This document shows, in pieces, positions 35,702 to 43,611 of a DNA stretch of 64,000 nucleotides. This DNA is from Bacteroidota bacterium (GTDB taxonomy: Bacteria; Bacteroidota; Bacteroidia; Chitinophagales; Chitinophagaceae). Position numbers and translations under genes: made by a program. Within the stretch, counting starts at the first letter, position 1; each line of letters opens with the position of its first letter. The DNA lies in contig JAFAGI010000013.1 in assembly GCA_023422835.1 (NCBI GenBank), positions 124,001-188,000 of the forward strand, in the 5' to 3' direction. The notes under the pieces were generated by a model that was not told the DNA's origin, did no database searches, and saw nothing but the letters and a program-made list of their open reading frames with translations.

Positions 35702-36571
35702 ATGGATGTATATTTTAAATATAAGTATGATGATTTGTTTAATCCAACTTTGAGAGCGCTTAAAAATTTAGGCGACTCAGGTTCTGTAAACGAAATCGAA
35801 AATGAAGTAATCAAGATTCTCAATTTAAGCGAAAACGCAATTAATGAAATTCATAGAGAAAGCACGACCAAATTAACCTATAGACTTGCTTGGGCAAGAA
35901 ATTATTTAAAGAGATATGGATTACTGGACAACTCTTCCCGTGGTGTGTGGACACTAACCGAAGAGGGGCAAAAGGTAAATGAAATAGACAAAGAAAAAGT
36001 TAAGAAGTTCGTTGTAAAAAAAGATAAAGAAGAACGGTTAGAAAAAAGGAATAGCAACAATAATTTTGATACACCAAAAATTGAAGATAAGCCTCTGGAA
36101 ATCGAAGAATTTTCGTGGCAAGATAAATTATTAAGCGTTTTGCGCAAAATTGAGCCTGCACAATTTGAAAAACTTTGCCAAAGATTATTAAGAGAGTTAG
36201 GGTTTATTAATGTTGAAGTAACAGGCAAGTCATCTGATGGTGGTATTGATGGAAAAGGGATAATAAAAATTGGTGGTGTTTTATCTTTTCATGTTGTATT
36301 TCAAGCAAAGAGATATCAAGGCACCGTTTCATCCTCAGTAATTAGAGATTTTAGAGGAGCAATGGATGGTCGAGCTGAAAAAGGTCTAATTTTGACGACC
36401 GGAAGTTTCAGTCGTGAAGCTAAAAATGAAGCACAGCGCGATGGCGCGAAACAGATTGATTTAATCGACGGTAATGAATTTGCAGAGAAATTAAAAGATT
36501 TACGGCTTGGTGTAAATATTGAATTAGTCGAAGAAGTGAAAATTAAAAATGATTGGTTTAAAAAATTATAG
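35702..36571 (+). CDS. mrr: Mrr-type restriction endonuclease
   Basis: The 289-residue product has an N-terminal winged-helix Mrr_N domain (about 1-95) and a C-terminal Mrr_cat nuclease domain. The nuclease core is Asp183 in SSDGGIDGKG and Gln201-x-Lys203 in VVFQAKRY. Mrr enzymes are type IV restriction enzymes that cut methylated foreign DNA. No methylase or partner gene is adjacent. Base composition differs from neighbours: the 60 bases from 35701 contain 16 G+C against 34 in the 60 bases from 34801 in pntB, which suggests transfer. Confidence 0.88.
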   Translation: MDVYFKYKYDDLFNPTLRALKNLGDSGSVNEIENEVIKILNLSENAINEIHRESTTKLTYRLAWARNYLKRYGLLDNSSRGVWTLTEEGQKVNEIDKEKVKKFVVKKDKEERLEKRNSNNNFDTPKIEDKPLEIEEFSWQDKLLSVLRKIEPAQFEKLCQRLLRELGFINVEVTGKSSDGGIDGKGIIKIGGVLSFHVVFQAKRYQGTVSSSVIRDFRGAMDGRAEKGLILTTGSFSREAKNEAQRDGAKQIDLIDGNEFAEKLKDLRLGVNIELVEEVKIKNDWFKKL

Positions 36572-36590
36572 AAAATGATTTTCATAATCA

Positions 36591-36618
36591 ATGCCTGGCA
36601 GCCGCGGTTGCCAGGCAT
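36591..36618 (+). terminator. Hairpin after mrr
   Basis: ATGCCTGGCA (36591-36600) and TGCCAGGCAT (36609-36618) are perfect arms with an eight-base loop, 19 bases after the mrr stop. The following T run is weak (CTTTGTG). Confidence 0.6.
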
Positions 36619-36665
36619 CTTTGTGTTATGGAATGATTATTGCACTTCTGAAAATAAACAATACT

Positions 36666-37358
36666 ATGAAAAAGATACTTGTAATACTCACTTCCCATGA
36701 AACAATGGAGAATACCGACAGTACCACCGGCGTATGGCTGGGCGAGTTCACAGATCCATATTATGAATTTGTAGATAAAGGCTATCACGTTACGCTTGCA
36801 AGCCCTCAAGGCGGGAAAATACCGATAGACCCTATGAGTACGCTCACCGAAAATATTACCGCGTCTAACCGCAGGTTCAAAAATGATGCAGATACGCAGG
36901 AGAAATTTAATAATACGCTTACACTGGAAGAAGTGGCTGGAAGGGAGTTTGACGCATTGTTCTTCCCCGGCGGCCACGGCCCAGTCTGGGACCTGGCATC
37001 CAATGAGATCAGCGGGAAAATGATTATTGAATTTTTAAACAGCCATAAACCGGTGGCTGCCGTATGCCACGGACCGGCTGCGTTGCTGGCAGCAGAAAAA
37101 CAACAACCCGGATTGCTGAAAGGCAGGCGCATTACCTGTTTTACCAATACCGAAGAAGCGCTGGCTTTCAGAAGCGATAATATTCCGTACGAACTTGAAA
37201 CAAGGTTGAAAGAGCTTGGCGCAGATTTTCATGCTGCCATGATACCCTATACCAGCCATGTAGAACAAGACGGATTGCTGATAACCGGCCAGAATCCGCT
37301 CTCTGCGGGGCCTGTAGCCAAAGCGCTCATAGAAGCGCTTGAGAAGAAAGCTTCATAA
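36666..37358 (+). CDS. DJ-1/PfpI family protein, Hsp31-like
   Basis: The 230-residue product begins MKKILVILTSHETMENT and has the nucleophile elbow AVCHGPAAL with Cys134 and a supporting His135. GEFTDPYYEF and FFPGGHGPVWDL match Hsp31-like type 1 glutamine amidotransferase folds, which can act as glyoxalase III or deglycase. The ATG at 36666 is used; the longer frame runs through the upstream hairpin. It ends four bases from the convergent dehydrogenase gene. Confidence 0.85.
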   Translation: MKKILVILTSHETMENTDSTTGVWLGEFTDPYYEFVDKGYHVTLASPQGGKIPIDPMSTLTENITASNRRFKNDADTQEKFNNTLTLEEVAGREFDALFFPGGHGPVWDLASNEISGKMIIEFLNSHKPVAAVCHGPAALLAAEKQQPGLLKGRRITCFTNTEEALAFRSDNIPYELETRLKELGADFHAAMIPYTSHVEQDGLLITGQNPLSAGPVAKALIEALEKKAS

Positions 37359-37362
37359 ACTC

Positions 37363-38286
37363 TTACAGCAAGGCCAGTTTCTCCAGTACTACTGTAGCCA
37401 TTTTGTAAAATGCTTCGTGGGTGTAACCTGCTATATGGGGCGTTACTATTACGTTTGGCTGCTGTGTAAGCCAGGTTAGCGTTTCGTATTCCTGGGAGGT
37501 GTAGGTGTTGATTTTTTCATTTTCCAGCACATCTACACCGGCGGCAGAGATGTAGCCATTCTGCAAAGCAAGTATCAAAGCTGCAGTATCAGTCACTTTA
37601 CCCCGGCATGCGGTAATATACACCGGCTGCTTTGCCAGCTTTTTAAAAAATTCTTCATTTGCATAATGCCAGGTTTCATCTGTAAGCGGCAGGTGCATGC
37701 TGATCACATTTGCGCATTGTGCAATTTCCTCAACAGAGGATTCATGTACATAATTATTTGTAAAGCCTGACTTGTATTTATCATGTGCCAGTACAGTCAC
37801 ATTAAATCCTTTCAACAATCCGGCAAATGCACTTCCGGTATTTCCATAGCCGATGATGCCGATAGTTTTCCCTGAAAGTTCTGTACCACGATTGGCTTCG
37901 CGTTTCCAGATACCCTGCGCTACTTCGTGTGTAGCACGTTTTACATTGTTAAGCAGGCTCAGCAATACGCCAAGGTTCTGTTCTGCAACAGCATTTTTGT
38001 TGCCTTCGGGGCTGCTCACGCATTGAATACCTTTCGCTTCTGCATATGGCACGTCAATCAATTCCATGCCACTGCCCAAACGGCCTATCCACCGGAGCTT
38101 CGGTGCGCGGTCAAGAATATTTTTATCAACCTTTAAGCGCGTAGTCAAAATCAGCCCATCTATATCAGCAATAGCCGTTTCCAGTTCTTCGTAAGTGATC
38201 TCAGGTACATAAATCACTTCATAGCCTTTATTTCTCAGCGTTTCAGGCAGCACCTGGTGTACCTTAGCAGTTATCAACACATTCAT
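37363..38286 (-). CDS. D-isomer 2-hydroxyacid dehydrogenase
   Basis: The 307-residue product has the NAD-binding motif [11 protein letters not shown] (from about 147). The catalytic residues are Arg229 in ITACRGKV, Glu in GVDVLENEK (about 255-257) and His284 in VTPHIAGYT. It is close to phosphoglycerate dehydrogenase-like enzymes but lacks the ACT domain, so serine synthesis is possible but not certain. It is transcribed alone. Confidence 0.85.
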   Translation of the reverse strand: MNVLITAKVHQVLPETLRNKGYEVIYVPEITYEELETAIADIDGLILTTRLKVDKNILDRAPKLRWIGRLGSGMELIDVPYAEAKGIQCVSSPEGNKNAVAEQNLGVLLSLLNNVKRATHEVAQGIWKREANRGTELSGKTIGIIGYGNTGSAFAGLLKGFNVTVLAHDKYKSGFTNNYVHESSVEEIAQCANVISMHLPLTDETWHYANEEFFKKLAKQPVYITACRGKVTDTAALILALQNGYISAAGVDVLENEKINTYTSQEYETLTWLTQQPNVIVTPHIAGYTHEAFYKMATVVLEKLALL

Positions 38287-38352
38287 GCTGCAAATTAAAT
38301 ATAATTAAGCAAATTGTTATTAGCGAGCACTACCGCGCAAAGAGATTAAAAA

Positions 38353-40602
38353 TCAAATACCCGATTCCTTCAATACAGGTGCATATTGCGGGTTGCCGGC
38401 ACCAAACTTTTTTAATATCTGGGCATGAGGCACAGCTTTTTTTACATCACCATTCTGCAGGTATAAAACAGCGATGGCATAATTGATATCCAGGTCATCA
38501 GGAGATAAGCTAAGCCCTTTGAGGTATTGCTTTTCAGCCGCTTTTGTATTACCGTTTTGTTGCAGCAAAATGCCGTAGTTGTAGTAAACACGCGGGTTAG
38601 CACTGTTGAGAGCAGCCGCCCTGGCAAGATTTTTTTCAGCGCTATTCATATCGTTCATTTCATTATTCAACAATGCCAGGTTGAAATAGATACGGTCATT
38701 CTTATCATCATACTTCAGCGCTTCCTGCAACACTTTCAGCGCATCGTTGTTCCTCTGAAGCATGTTGTACACGGCAGAAAGGTTCAGGCGGGTATAATTC
38801 ATTTTATTATCCTTCTGCAACCCTCTTAAATAAAATTTTTCTGCCAGCGTATAATCCTGCATTTTTAGAAAATAATCTCCTGCCAAAGCATTGCCTGCAG
38901 CAAAATCCGTCTGGTATAAAACATACGTGTTCAACTCCCTTCTTGCGCGTACATACGCTTCTCCATAATCAGGATTAATTGCCGGCCCTTCGGCGCTTAC
39001 CAGCAGATCAGCCGCTGCAATGCGCACTGCACGCACCTTGTCTTCCAGCATGGGGATTACAGCAGTTTTCCATTGCTCCGGCGAAAAGTTTGCCAGTCCG
39101 CGCAATGCCCTGTACCGCACAAGTGCATCTGCATTTTTTAATTGTGCTAAAATGGCCTGCAGTGCGCTGGAGGTATTCCTTTGCGACAGGTAATGCACTG
39201 CAGCAGCAACAATATTTTTGGGTGTGGCGCTGTCATTAATCACTTTATTTAAATGAGCTTCAGCGCCGGCGCCGGCCATACTGCCGGGAATGAGGTCTTC
39301 TGCAAAATGGTAAACTCTTTCCGGGCCATACCATTTCACCACAGCATCGGCAGCCCATTGTGCGGGCTTATCATTGTGGCAATCGTTGCAGGCATTGGGT
39401 ACGGCATATTTGGCAGAAAGGTCTGGGCGCGGCACACGAAATACATGATCGTGGCGCACATCATTACCCATGTAAGTTTTGGTAGGCATATGGCAGCTTA
39501 CGCATTCCGAAGCGGTGGTATTCAACGCGTGAAAGGTGTGCGCAGGTGTATCGTACTTGCTCTCTGCATGGCACTGGCCGCAGAGTTTGTTGCCGGAGAA
39601 TATGAGCTTGCCGCTGTGAGGGTTGTGACAATTGCTGCACTTTACGCCATGCCTGTACATTTTACTCTGGATAAAGGAAGCATACTTATACACTTCATCC
39701 AGCGCCTGACCGTCGGCATAGTATAGATCTGTAGCCGGGATTTCGGGAATATAATTATCCAGCAATTCAGCAGATACAATTTTATCAGCGCTGATGTTGC
39801 CTTTGCGCGAGTGGCATGGAAAGCAGGCATTGATCTCCATGGCCTGTGTGCTATGTGCAACCAGGGTTTCTACAAAAGAACCTTTTTGTCTTTTACCTGC
39901 TTTGTAGGCCGCACTGTTCATGTAATCAATATGATGCTGCGCTTTTCCATGGCAGCTCTCACAGCTTACCGTCACCAGGTCGTAAGTTGTATGGTAGGTA
40001 TCAGTTTCAAAATCATAATTCTTCAGCAAGTTGGTACTGTGGCATTCAGCACACATAGTGTTCCAGTTTTGCGCGTTGCCGGTCCAGTGAAGCCAGTCTC
40101 CGGCCGGGATCTTTTCTCCTTTGTACTGGTGAAACCATTTGTTTTCACGGCTGTCCCAGCTCTGGCGCGTCACTTGCATTCGCCCGCCGGGGAATTCCAC
40201 AAGATATTGCTGTAAAGGATAATGGCCGAATGTATATTTGATCTCGTAATCGCGGTTAACACCGTCGTCGCCTTCTGTATGGATAAAGAATTTCCCATCA
40301 CGTTTAAAAAATCGGCTGGTAACGCCATCGGCTGCAAACACTGCATTGTTAAAATCTCCGAGCACGGTGGTGTCGTTAGGATGCTGCATGGCTTTGAAGT
40401 GATCAGATATTTTCCAATCGGCATGCTCCTGCGCATGGCAGCTTTTGCAGGCCTCATCGCCGGCATAACGATTTTGGGCAGACAATTTGTAAGGATTCGT
40501 ATCGGCGCAGCCGGCATTGATAACCCACAGGCCGCAAGCGATCACTACGCCGATCAACGATACTACAAAATAGATTTTTTTGTAAAAAAACTTTTTTAAC
40601 AA
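38353..40602 (-). CDS. Octaheme cytochrome c fused to HEAT and TPR repeats
   Basis: About 749 residues. An N-terminal membrane or lipoprotein signal (YFVVSLIGVVIACGLW, then INAGC) precedes eight CxxCH haem sites: CKSCH, CAECH, CESCH, CFPCH, CSNCH, CGQCH, CVSCH and CNDCH. The haem part resembles cytochrome c554-type proteins. It is followed by HEAT-like helices (about 480-560) and three or more TPRs at the C-terminus. The protein should sit in the periplasm and carry electrons or reduce an oxidised nitrogen or sulfur compound. No ATG fits; TTG at 40602 is preferred because TTG at 40620 lies within the -7 element. Confidence 0.8.
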   Translation of the reverse strand: MLKKFFYKKIYFVVSLIGVVIACGLWVINAGCADTNPYKLSAQNRYAGDEACKSCHAQEHADWKISDHFKAMQHPNDTTVLGDFNNAVFAADGVTSRFFKRDGKFFIHTEGDDGVNRDYEIKYTFGHYPLQQYLVEFPGGRMQVTRQSWDSRENKWFHQYKGEKIPAGDWLHWTGNAQNWNTMCAECHSTNLLKNYDFETDTYHTTYDLVTVSCESCHGKAQHHIDYMNSAAYKAGKRQKGSFVETLVAHSTQAMEINACFPCHSRKGNISADKIVSAELLDNYIPEIPATDLYYADGQALDEVYKYASFIQSKMYRHGVKCSNCHNPHSGKLIFSGNKLCGQCHAESKYDTPAHTFHALNTTASECVSCHMPTKTYMGNDVRHDHVFRVPRPDLSAKYAVPNACNDCHNDKPAQWAADAVVKWYGPERVYHFAEDLIPGSMAGAGAEAHLNKVINDSATPKNIVAAAVHYLSQRNTSSALQAILAQLKNADALVRYRALRGLANFSPEQWKTAVIPMLEDKVRAVRIAAADLLVSAEGPAINPDYGEAYVRARRELNTYVLYQTDFAAGNALAGDYFLKMQDYTLAEKFYLRGLQKDNKMNYTRLNLSAVYNMLQRNNDALKVLQEALKYDDKNDRIYFNLALLNNEMNDMNSAEKNLARAAALNSANPRVYYNYGILLQQNGNTKAAEKQYLKGLSLSPDDLDINYAIAVLYLQNGDVKKAVPHAQILKKFGAGNPQYAPVLKESGI

Positions 40603-40617
40603 CGCAGAGTCTTTTGA

Positions 40618-40625
40618 CAAAGATA
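40618..40625 (-). promoter_or_regulatory. Putative -7 element of the octaheme cytochrome gene
   Basis: TATCTTTG on the minus strand fits TAnnTTTG and overlaps the upstream in-frame TTG at 40620. This argues for a translation start further downstream. Confidence 0.5.
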
Positions 40626-41014
40626 GTTCTTATCACCGGACAACAGCCGTATAAATTTTACGCAGCGCTTTGTTGCTGCTATGCATTTAAGCCTAAACTG
40701 AAGCTGCCTTTCAGCGTTAAGTAATGGTTGTAAAATCCGCCGAATACTGCCGGTTTTTTTTATTTTTATTCAGTAGGTGTTTGTATTTCAATGAAAGCCT
40801 GCAATCCTGTTTATAATTGTATCCTGTCATGGGTTTTATGGCCATGATGACTGCATACTATTTTTTCCCAGCCAGGATGTATCCTGTTATGAACAAGGAA
40901 CACGATCGTTCGTATTAAACGTTTTGCTATTGCGGGCATCTTATATTCCGGCAGCAATATTATTTTTTCAGAACGATTACTGACATAAATTTTAGTTTTA
41001 TTTCCAAAGCCGCT
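40626..41014. other. Gene-free region between cytochrome and ABC exporter genes
   Basis: No credible frame was found on either strand. It holds a near-identical pair TGTATCCTGTCATG (40818-40831) and TGTATCCTGTTATG (40878-40891), 60 bases apart, and a T-rich run near 40745. I assign no function. Confidence 0.4.
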
Positions 41015-41740
41015 TCATTCCTGGAGTGGCTTATTTGATTCTACCGTAGAAGAAAAATAATTCTCCAGTTCTACCAAAGTTGCCTCATTCGTAGCCAGGT
41101 CTTTTACCATAACACCTTTGTTTAACACCACGATCCTGCTACAAACCTCCGTGGTATGCATAAGGTCGTGACTGGAGATTAGAAATGTGACATCTGAGTT
41201 TTTTGACCACTCTTTGATAATATTTTTCAGCACAATCTGCGTAGTAGGGTCCAGGTTGGCAAACGGTTCATCCAGTACTACGATAGGTGCATTGCCGATC
41301 ATGGCGCCAACAATCCCTACTTTTTTCTGGTTGCCTTTGGAAAGATCGCGTATGTATTTTTTTACACCAATAATTTCACCGTTAAAAAAAGTGGTGAATG
41401 GCTGAATAAACTCATCCACTGACGGCTTGTTCATGCCCCTCAACTCACCTAAAAAATAAAAGTATTCTTCAGGCGTAAGATAGCCTATCAGGAAAGTTTC
41501 ATCAATGTAAGCAGATACGGAACTTTTCCAGTTCTCATTACGGCTTACAACATTATCTCCTATCTGGATATAGCCCGTTGTAGCCTCTATCAGGTCCAGC
41601 AGCAGGCTGAAGAGCGTGGTTTTGCCTGCGCCGTTGTTGCCTACCAATCCGAACGTTTGCCCCTGAGGTATGGATAGTTCCGGTATATTTAAAACAATGT
41701 TTGCTCCATATTGTTTGGTGAGGTTATGTACAGTGATCAT
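41015..41740 (-). CDS. ABC transporter ATP-binding protein
   Basis: The 241-residue product has Walker A GNNGAGKTT, the signature LSKGNQKKVG, Walker B IVVLDEPFANLD and the switch His in ISSHDL. It lies 12 bases after the membrane partner gene, forming a two-gene exporter of the ABC-2 type. The substrate is unknown. Confidence 0.92.
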   Translation of the reverse strand: MITVHNLTKQYGANIVLNIPELSIPQGQTFGLVGNNGAGKTTLFSLLLDLIEATTGYIQIGDNVVSRNENWKSSVSAYIDETFLIGYLTPEEYFYFLGELRGMNKPSVDEFIQPFTTFFNGEIIGVKKYIRDLSKGNQKKVGIVGAMIGNAPIVVLDEPFANLDPTTQIVLKNIIKEWSKNSDVTFLISSHDLMHTTEVCSRIVVLNKGVMVKDLATNEATLVELENYFSSTVESNKPLQE

Positions 41741-41752
41741 CTTTAGTTTTTT

Positions 41753-43219
41753 TTATTCCGTTTCTTTAAATGCAGCAAGCGTGGTGTATTTTTCTTTTTT
41801 ATACAACCTGGCTATGTAATCAAAAATTTTATCTCTCAACAAATATCCTGCAAACCCCAGTATGCCCAGGCTTGCCACTGCCGCAACTGTGCCTGCAAAC
41901 AGTTTTATAATAGCAAATACAATCATGGGCAGGACAAGTTTGGGCAAAGTAAGCAAAATACTTTTCATGTTAAAGCTGTTTTTGCCTCCCGTGGTTTTTG
42001 CTTTTTTATTCAGGTCAATCGCCCTTTTGTTAAAGGCGCCGCTGAGCAGCGTGATCTGTGAATTAACGCCAATATTGTATAAGCCGGCAGCAAAGAAAGT
42101 GGCATACACTTCCCATCCCCAGTAAGCATAGAATATCACCAAAACAACGCTTGCGGCAGTAGCAATATTCATCAGCCACCATTTGGCTTTGAGGTATTCT
42201 TTGTAAGGCACCTGCTGCGTCATCATCAGCGGGTAGTAAGAACTGTCCCAGCTCGGCACATTCTGCCCGAAGAAAAACTGGAAGCCGCCTGTGGTGAATA
42301 TTCCCAGGAATGTCATCATTGCCGGAGAGCTGTAGGTGTCTGAAGAAAACATCAGCAAGCCGTAAAACAAAAACATGGTACTGCTGAAGATGGCAGCCTT
42401 AGCGGCTTTGCTCCTCCTGATAAGCTTTATATCGTTGTTGATGAAAGTACCGATAGCGCCATATTTATTCAGGAATTGTATGTCGCCGCTCTGGCCTGCA
42501 CTGCTCTTAAGGTCAAACGCTTTGTCCAGGTAAAAATTACTTTTGATATAGCGCGCTGCCAGGTAGCAGGTAAAGACCATCAGCACAAGAGGTAACAACC
42601 ATAACCACAGATAGTTATAAAATGCCAGGAAAATATGTTGAGAATAGTCTGACAGCCGGAACAAGCCATAATAATCCAGCAATGCAAAAACAACAATTAC
42701 AGCGAATATAACAACGGCTACAATATTCTTTCCGTTGATAAGAATATTCAGGAAATTATTGAACAGGTAGAAGGAAAAAATAGCCAGACTTAAAGCAATG
42801 ACATTCAGCAGGGGATAGCCGTTAACTATCAGCGTGATGGCAAGCGGCACATACAGCAATCCATAACCCCAGGTGAAAAACGAGGTAAATGTCTGCAGCA
42901 TAGTATACTTTACCAGCGTATTTCTTTTTATGTTGAGCGATAAAAAAGGTTTTACGTTTTGGGTAGACAATTGCTGAAACATATACCGCAGTAAAATATC
43001 GGCGACCACAGCGTATAATAGAAAACGGCAGATAACGTGCAACGGATCCTCCGCAGACTGCTCATCTATCAGGAAGAACAGACCTATGCCTAAACCGATA
43101 AAGACAAGAGAAAAATAAATGATCATAAATACGCGCAGTATTTTCATGACCAGGTTGCCGGCAAAAGCTTTTGAACGAAAGAAACTCTTTAATTCTAAAG
43201 CGATAAGTTTTGGAAACAT
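41753..43219 (-). CDS. DUF5687 ABC exporter permease
   Basis: The 488-residue product has many membrane helices, including LRVFMIIYFSLVFIGLGIGL and VAVVIFAVIVVFALLDYYGL. It matches the DUF5687 permease type found with ATPases like the next gene in Bacteroidota. The start is the ATG at 43219 (MFPKLIALELKSFFRSK); the upstream in-frame TTG at 43243 is part of the -7 element. Exported substrate unknown. Confidence 0.75.
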   Translation of the reverse strand: MFPKLIALELKSFFRSKAFAGNLVMKILRVFMIIYFSLVFIGLGIGLFFLIDEQSAEDPLHVICRFLLYAVVADILLRYMFQQLSTQNVKPFLSLNIKRNTLVKYTMLQTFTSFFTWGYGLLYVPLAITLIVNGYPLLNVIALSLAIFSFYLFNNFLNILINGKNIVAVVIFAVIVVFALLDYYGLFRLSDYSQHIFLAFYNYLWLWLLPLVLMVFTCYLAARYIKSNFYLDKAFDLKSSAGQSGDIQFLNKYGAIGTFINNDIKLIRRSKAAKAAIFSSTMFLFYGLLMFSSDTYSSPAMMTFLGIFTTGGFQFFFGQNVPSWDSSYYPLMMTQQVPYKEYLKAKWWLMNIATAASVVLVIFYAYWGWEVYATFFAAGLYNIGVNSQITLLSGAFNKRAIDLNKKAKTTGGKNSFNMKSILLTLPKLVLPMIVFAIIKLFAGTVAAVASLGILGFAGYLLRDKIFDYIARLYKKEKYTTLAAFKETE

Positions 43220-43240
43220 TTTTATAGCATGATTTCCGTT

Positions 43241-43248
43241 CAAAGATA
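43241..43248 (-). promoter_or_regulatory. Putative -7 element of the ABC exporter operon
   Basis: TATCTTTG on the minus strand fits TAnnTTTG and ends 21 bases before the permease ATG. Confidence 0.55.
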
Positions 43249-43324
43249 ATCAGCTAAACAATTAGTTCGGGGTTTTTGATATAAGTTTTTTTAGGAATTA
43301 ATTAACCTTATCTAAGCAACGCGC

Positions 43325-43591
43325 TCATAAATCATTATCCTCATAAATAACAACCAGGTCTTGCTGAATCTGTTTTCCTAAATATGGGTAATACATTTCT
43401 CAAAAACTAAGTTTACGTTTTTTTGAAGTTTCATTTATAGCTCTTCTACAATAGCTGATTTTCTGAAAAATGCTGATCGGGGCTCTGAAACGATATAAAA
43501 TATTTATATAGCTTTTGTCGTCATTCGAGTCACGCATATAAGAGCCCAACACGCCTATTTTCACAGGGTTGTATGGCAACATGGTATGCAC
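43325..43591 (-). pseudogene. Decayed minimal nucleotidyltransferase (MNT-like)
   Basis: Read from 43591, the frame gives LPYNPVKIGVLGSYMRDSN, clearly like the GSYxR motif of minimal nucleotidyltransferases. The catalytic SDIDIL-type motif is altered to SYINIL, so the metal-binding Asp residues are gone. A TGA at 43400-43402 interrupts the frame. The same frame then continues EMYYPYLGKQIQQDLVVIYED, the usual C-terminal end of this family, to a stop at 43325. The intact relatives are often antitoxins paired with HEPN toxins; no HEPN gene remains here. It lies just downstream of purL on the same strand. Confidence 0.65.
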
Positions 43592-43611
43592 AATTATATA
43601 AGAGGCGGCCC

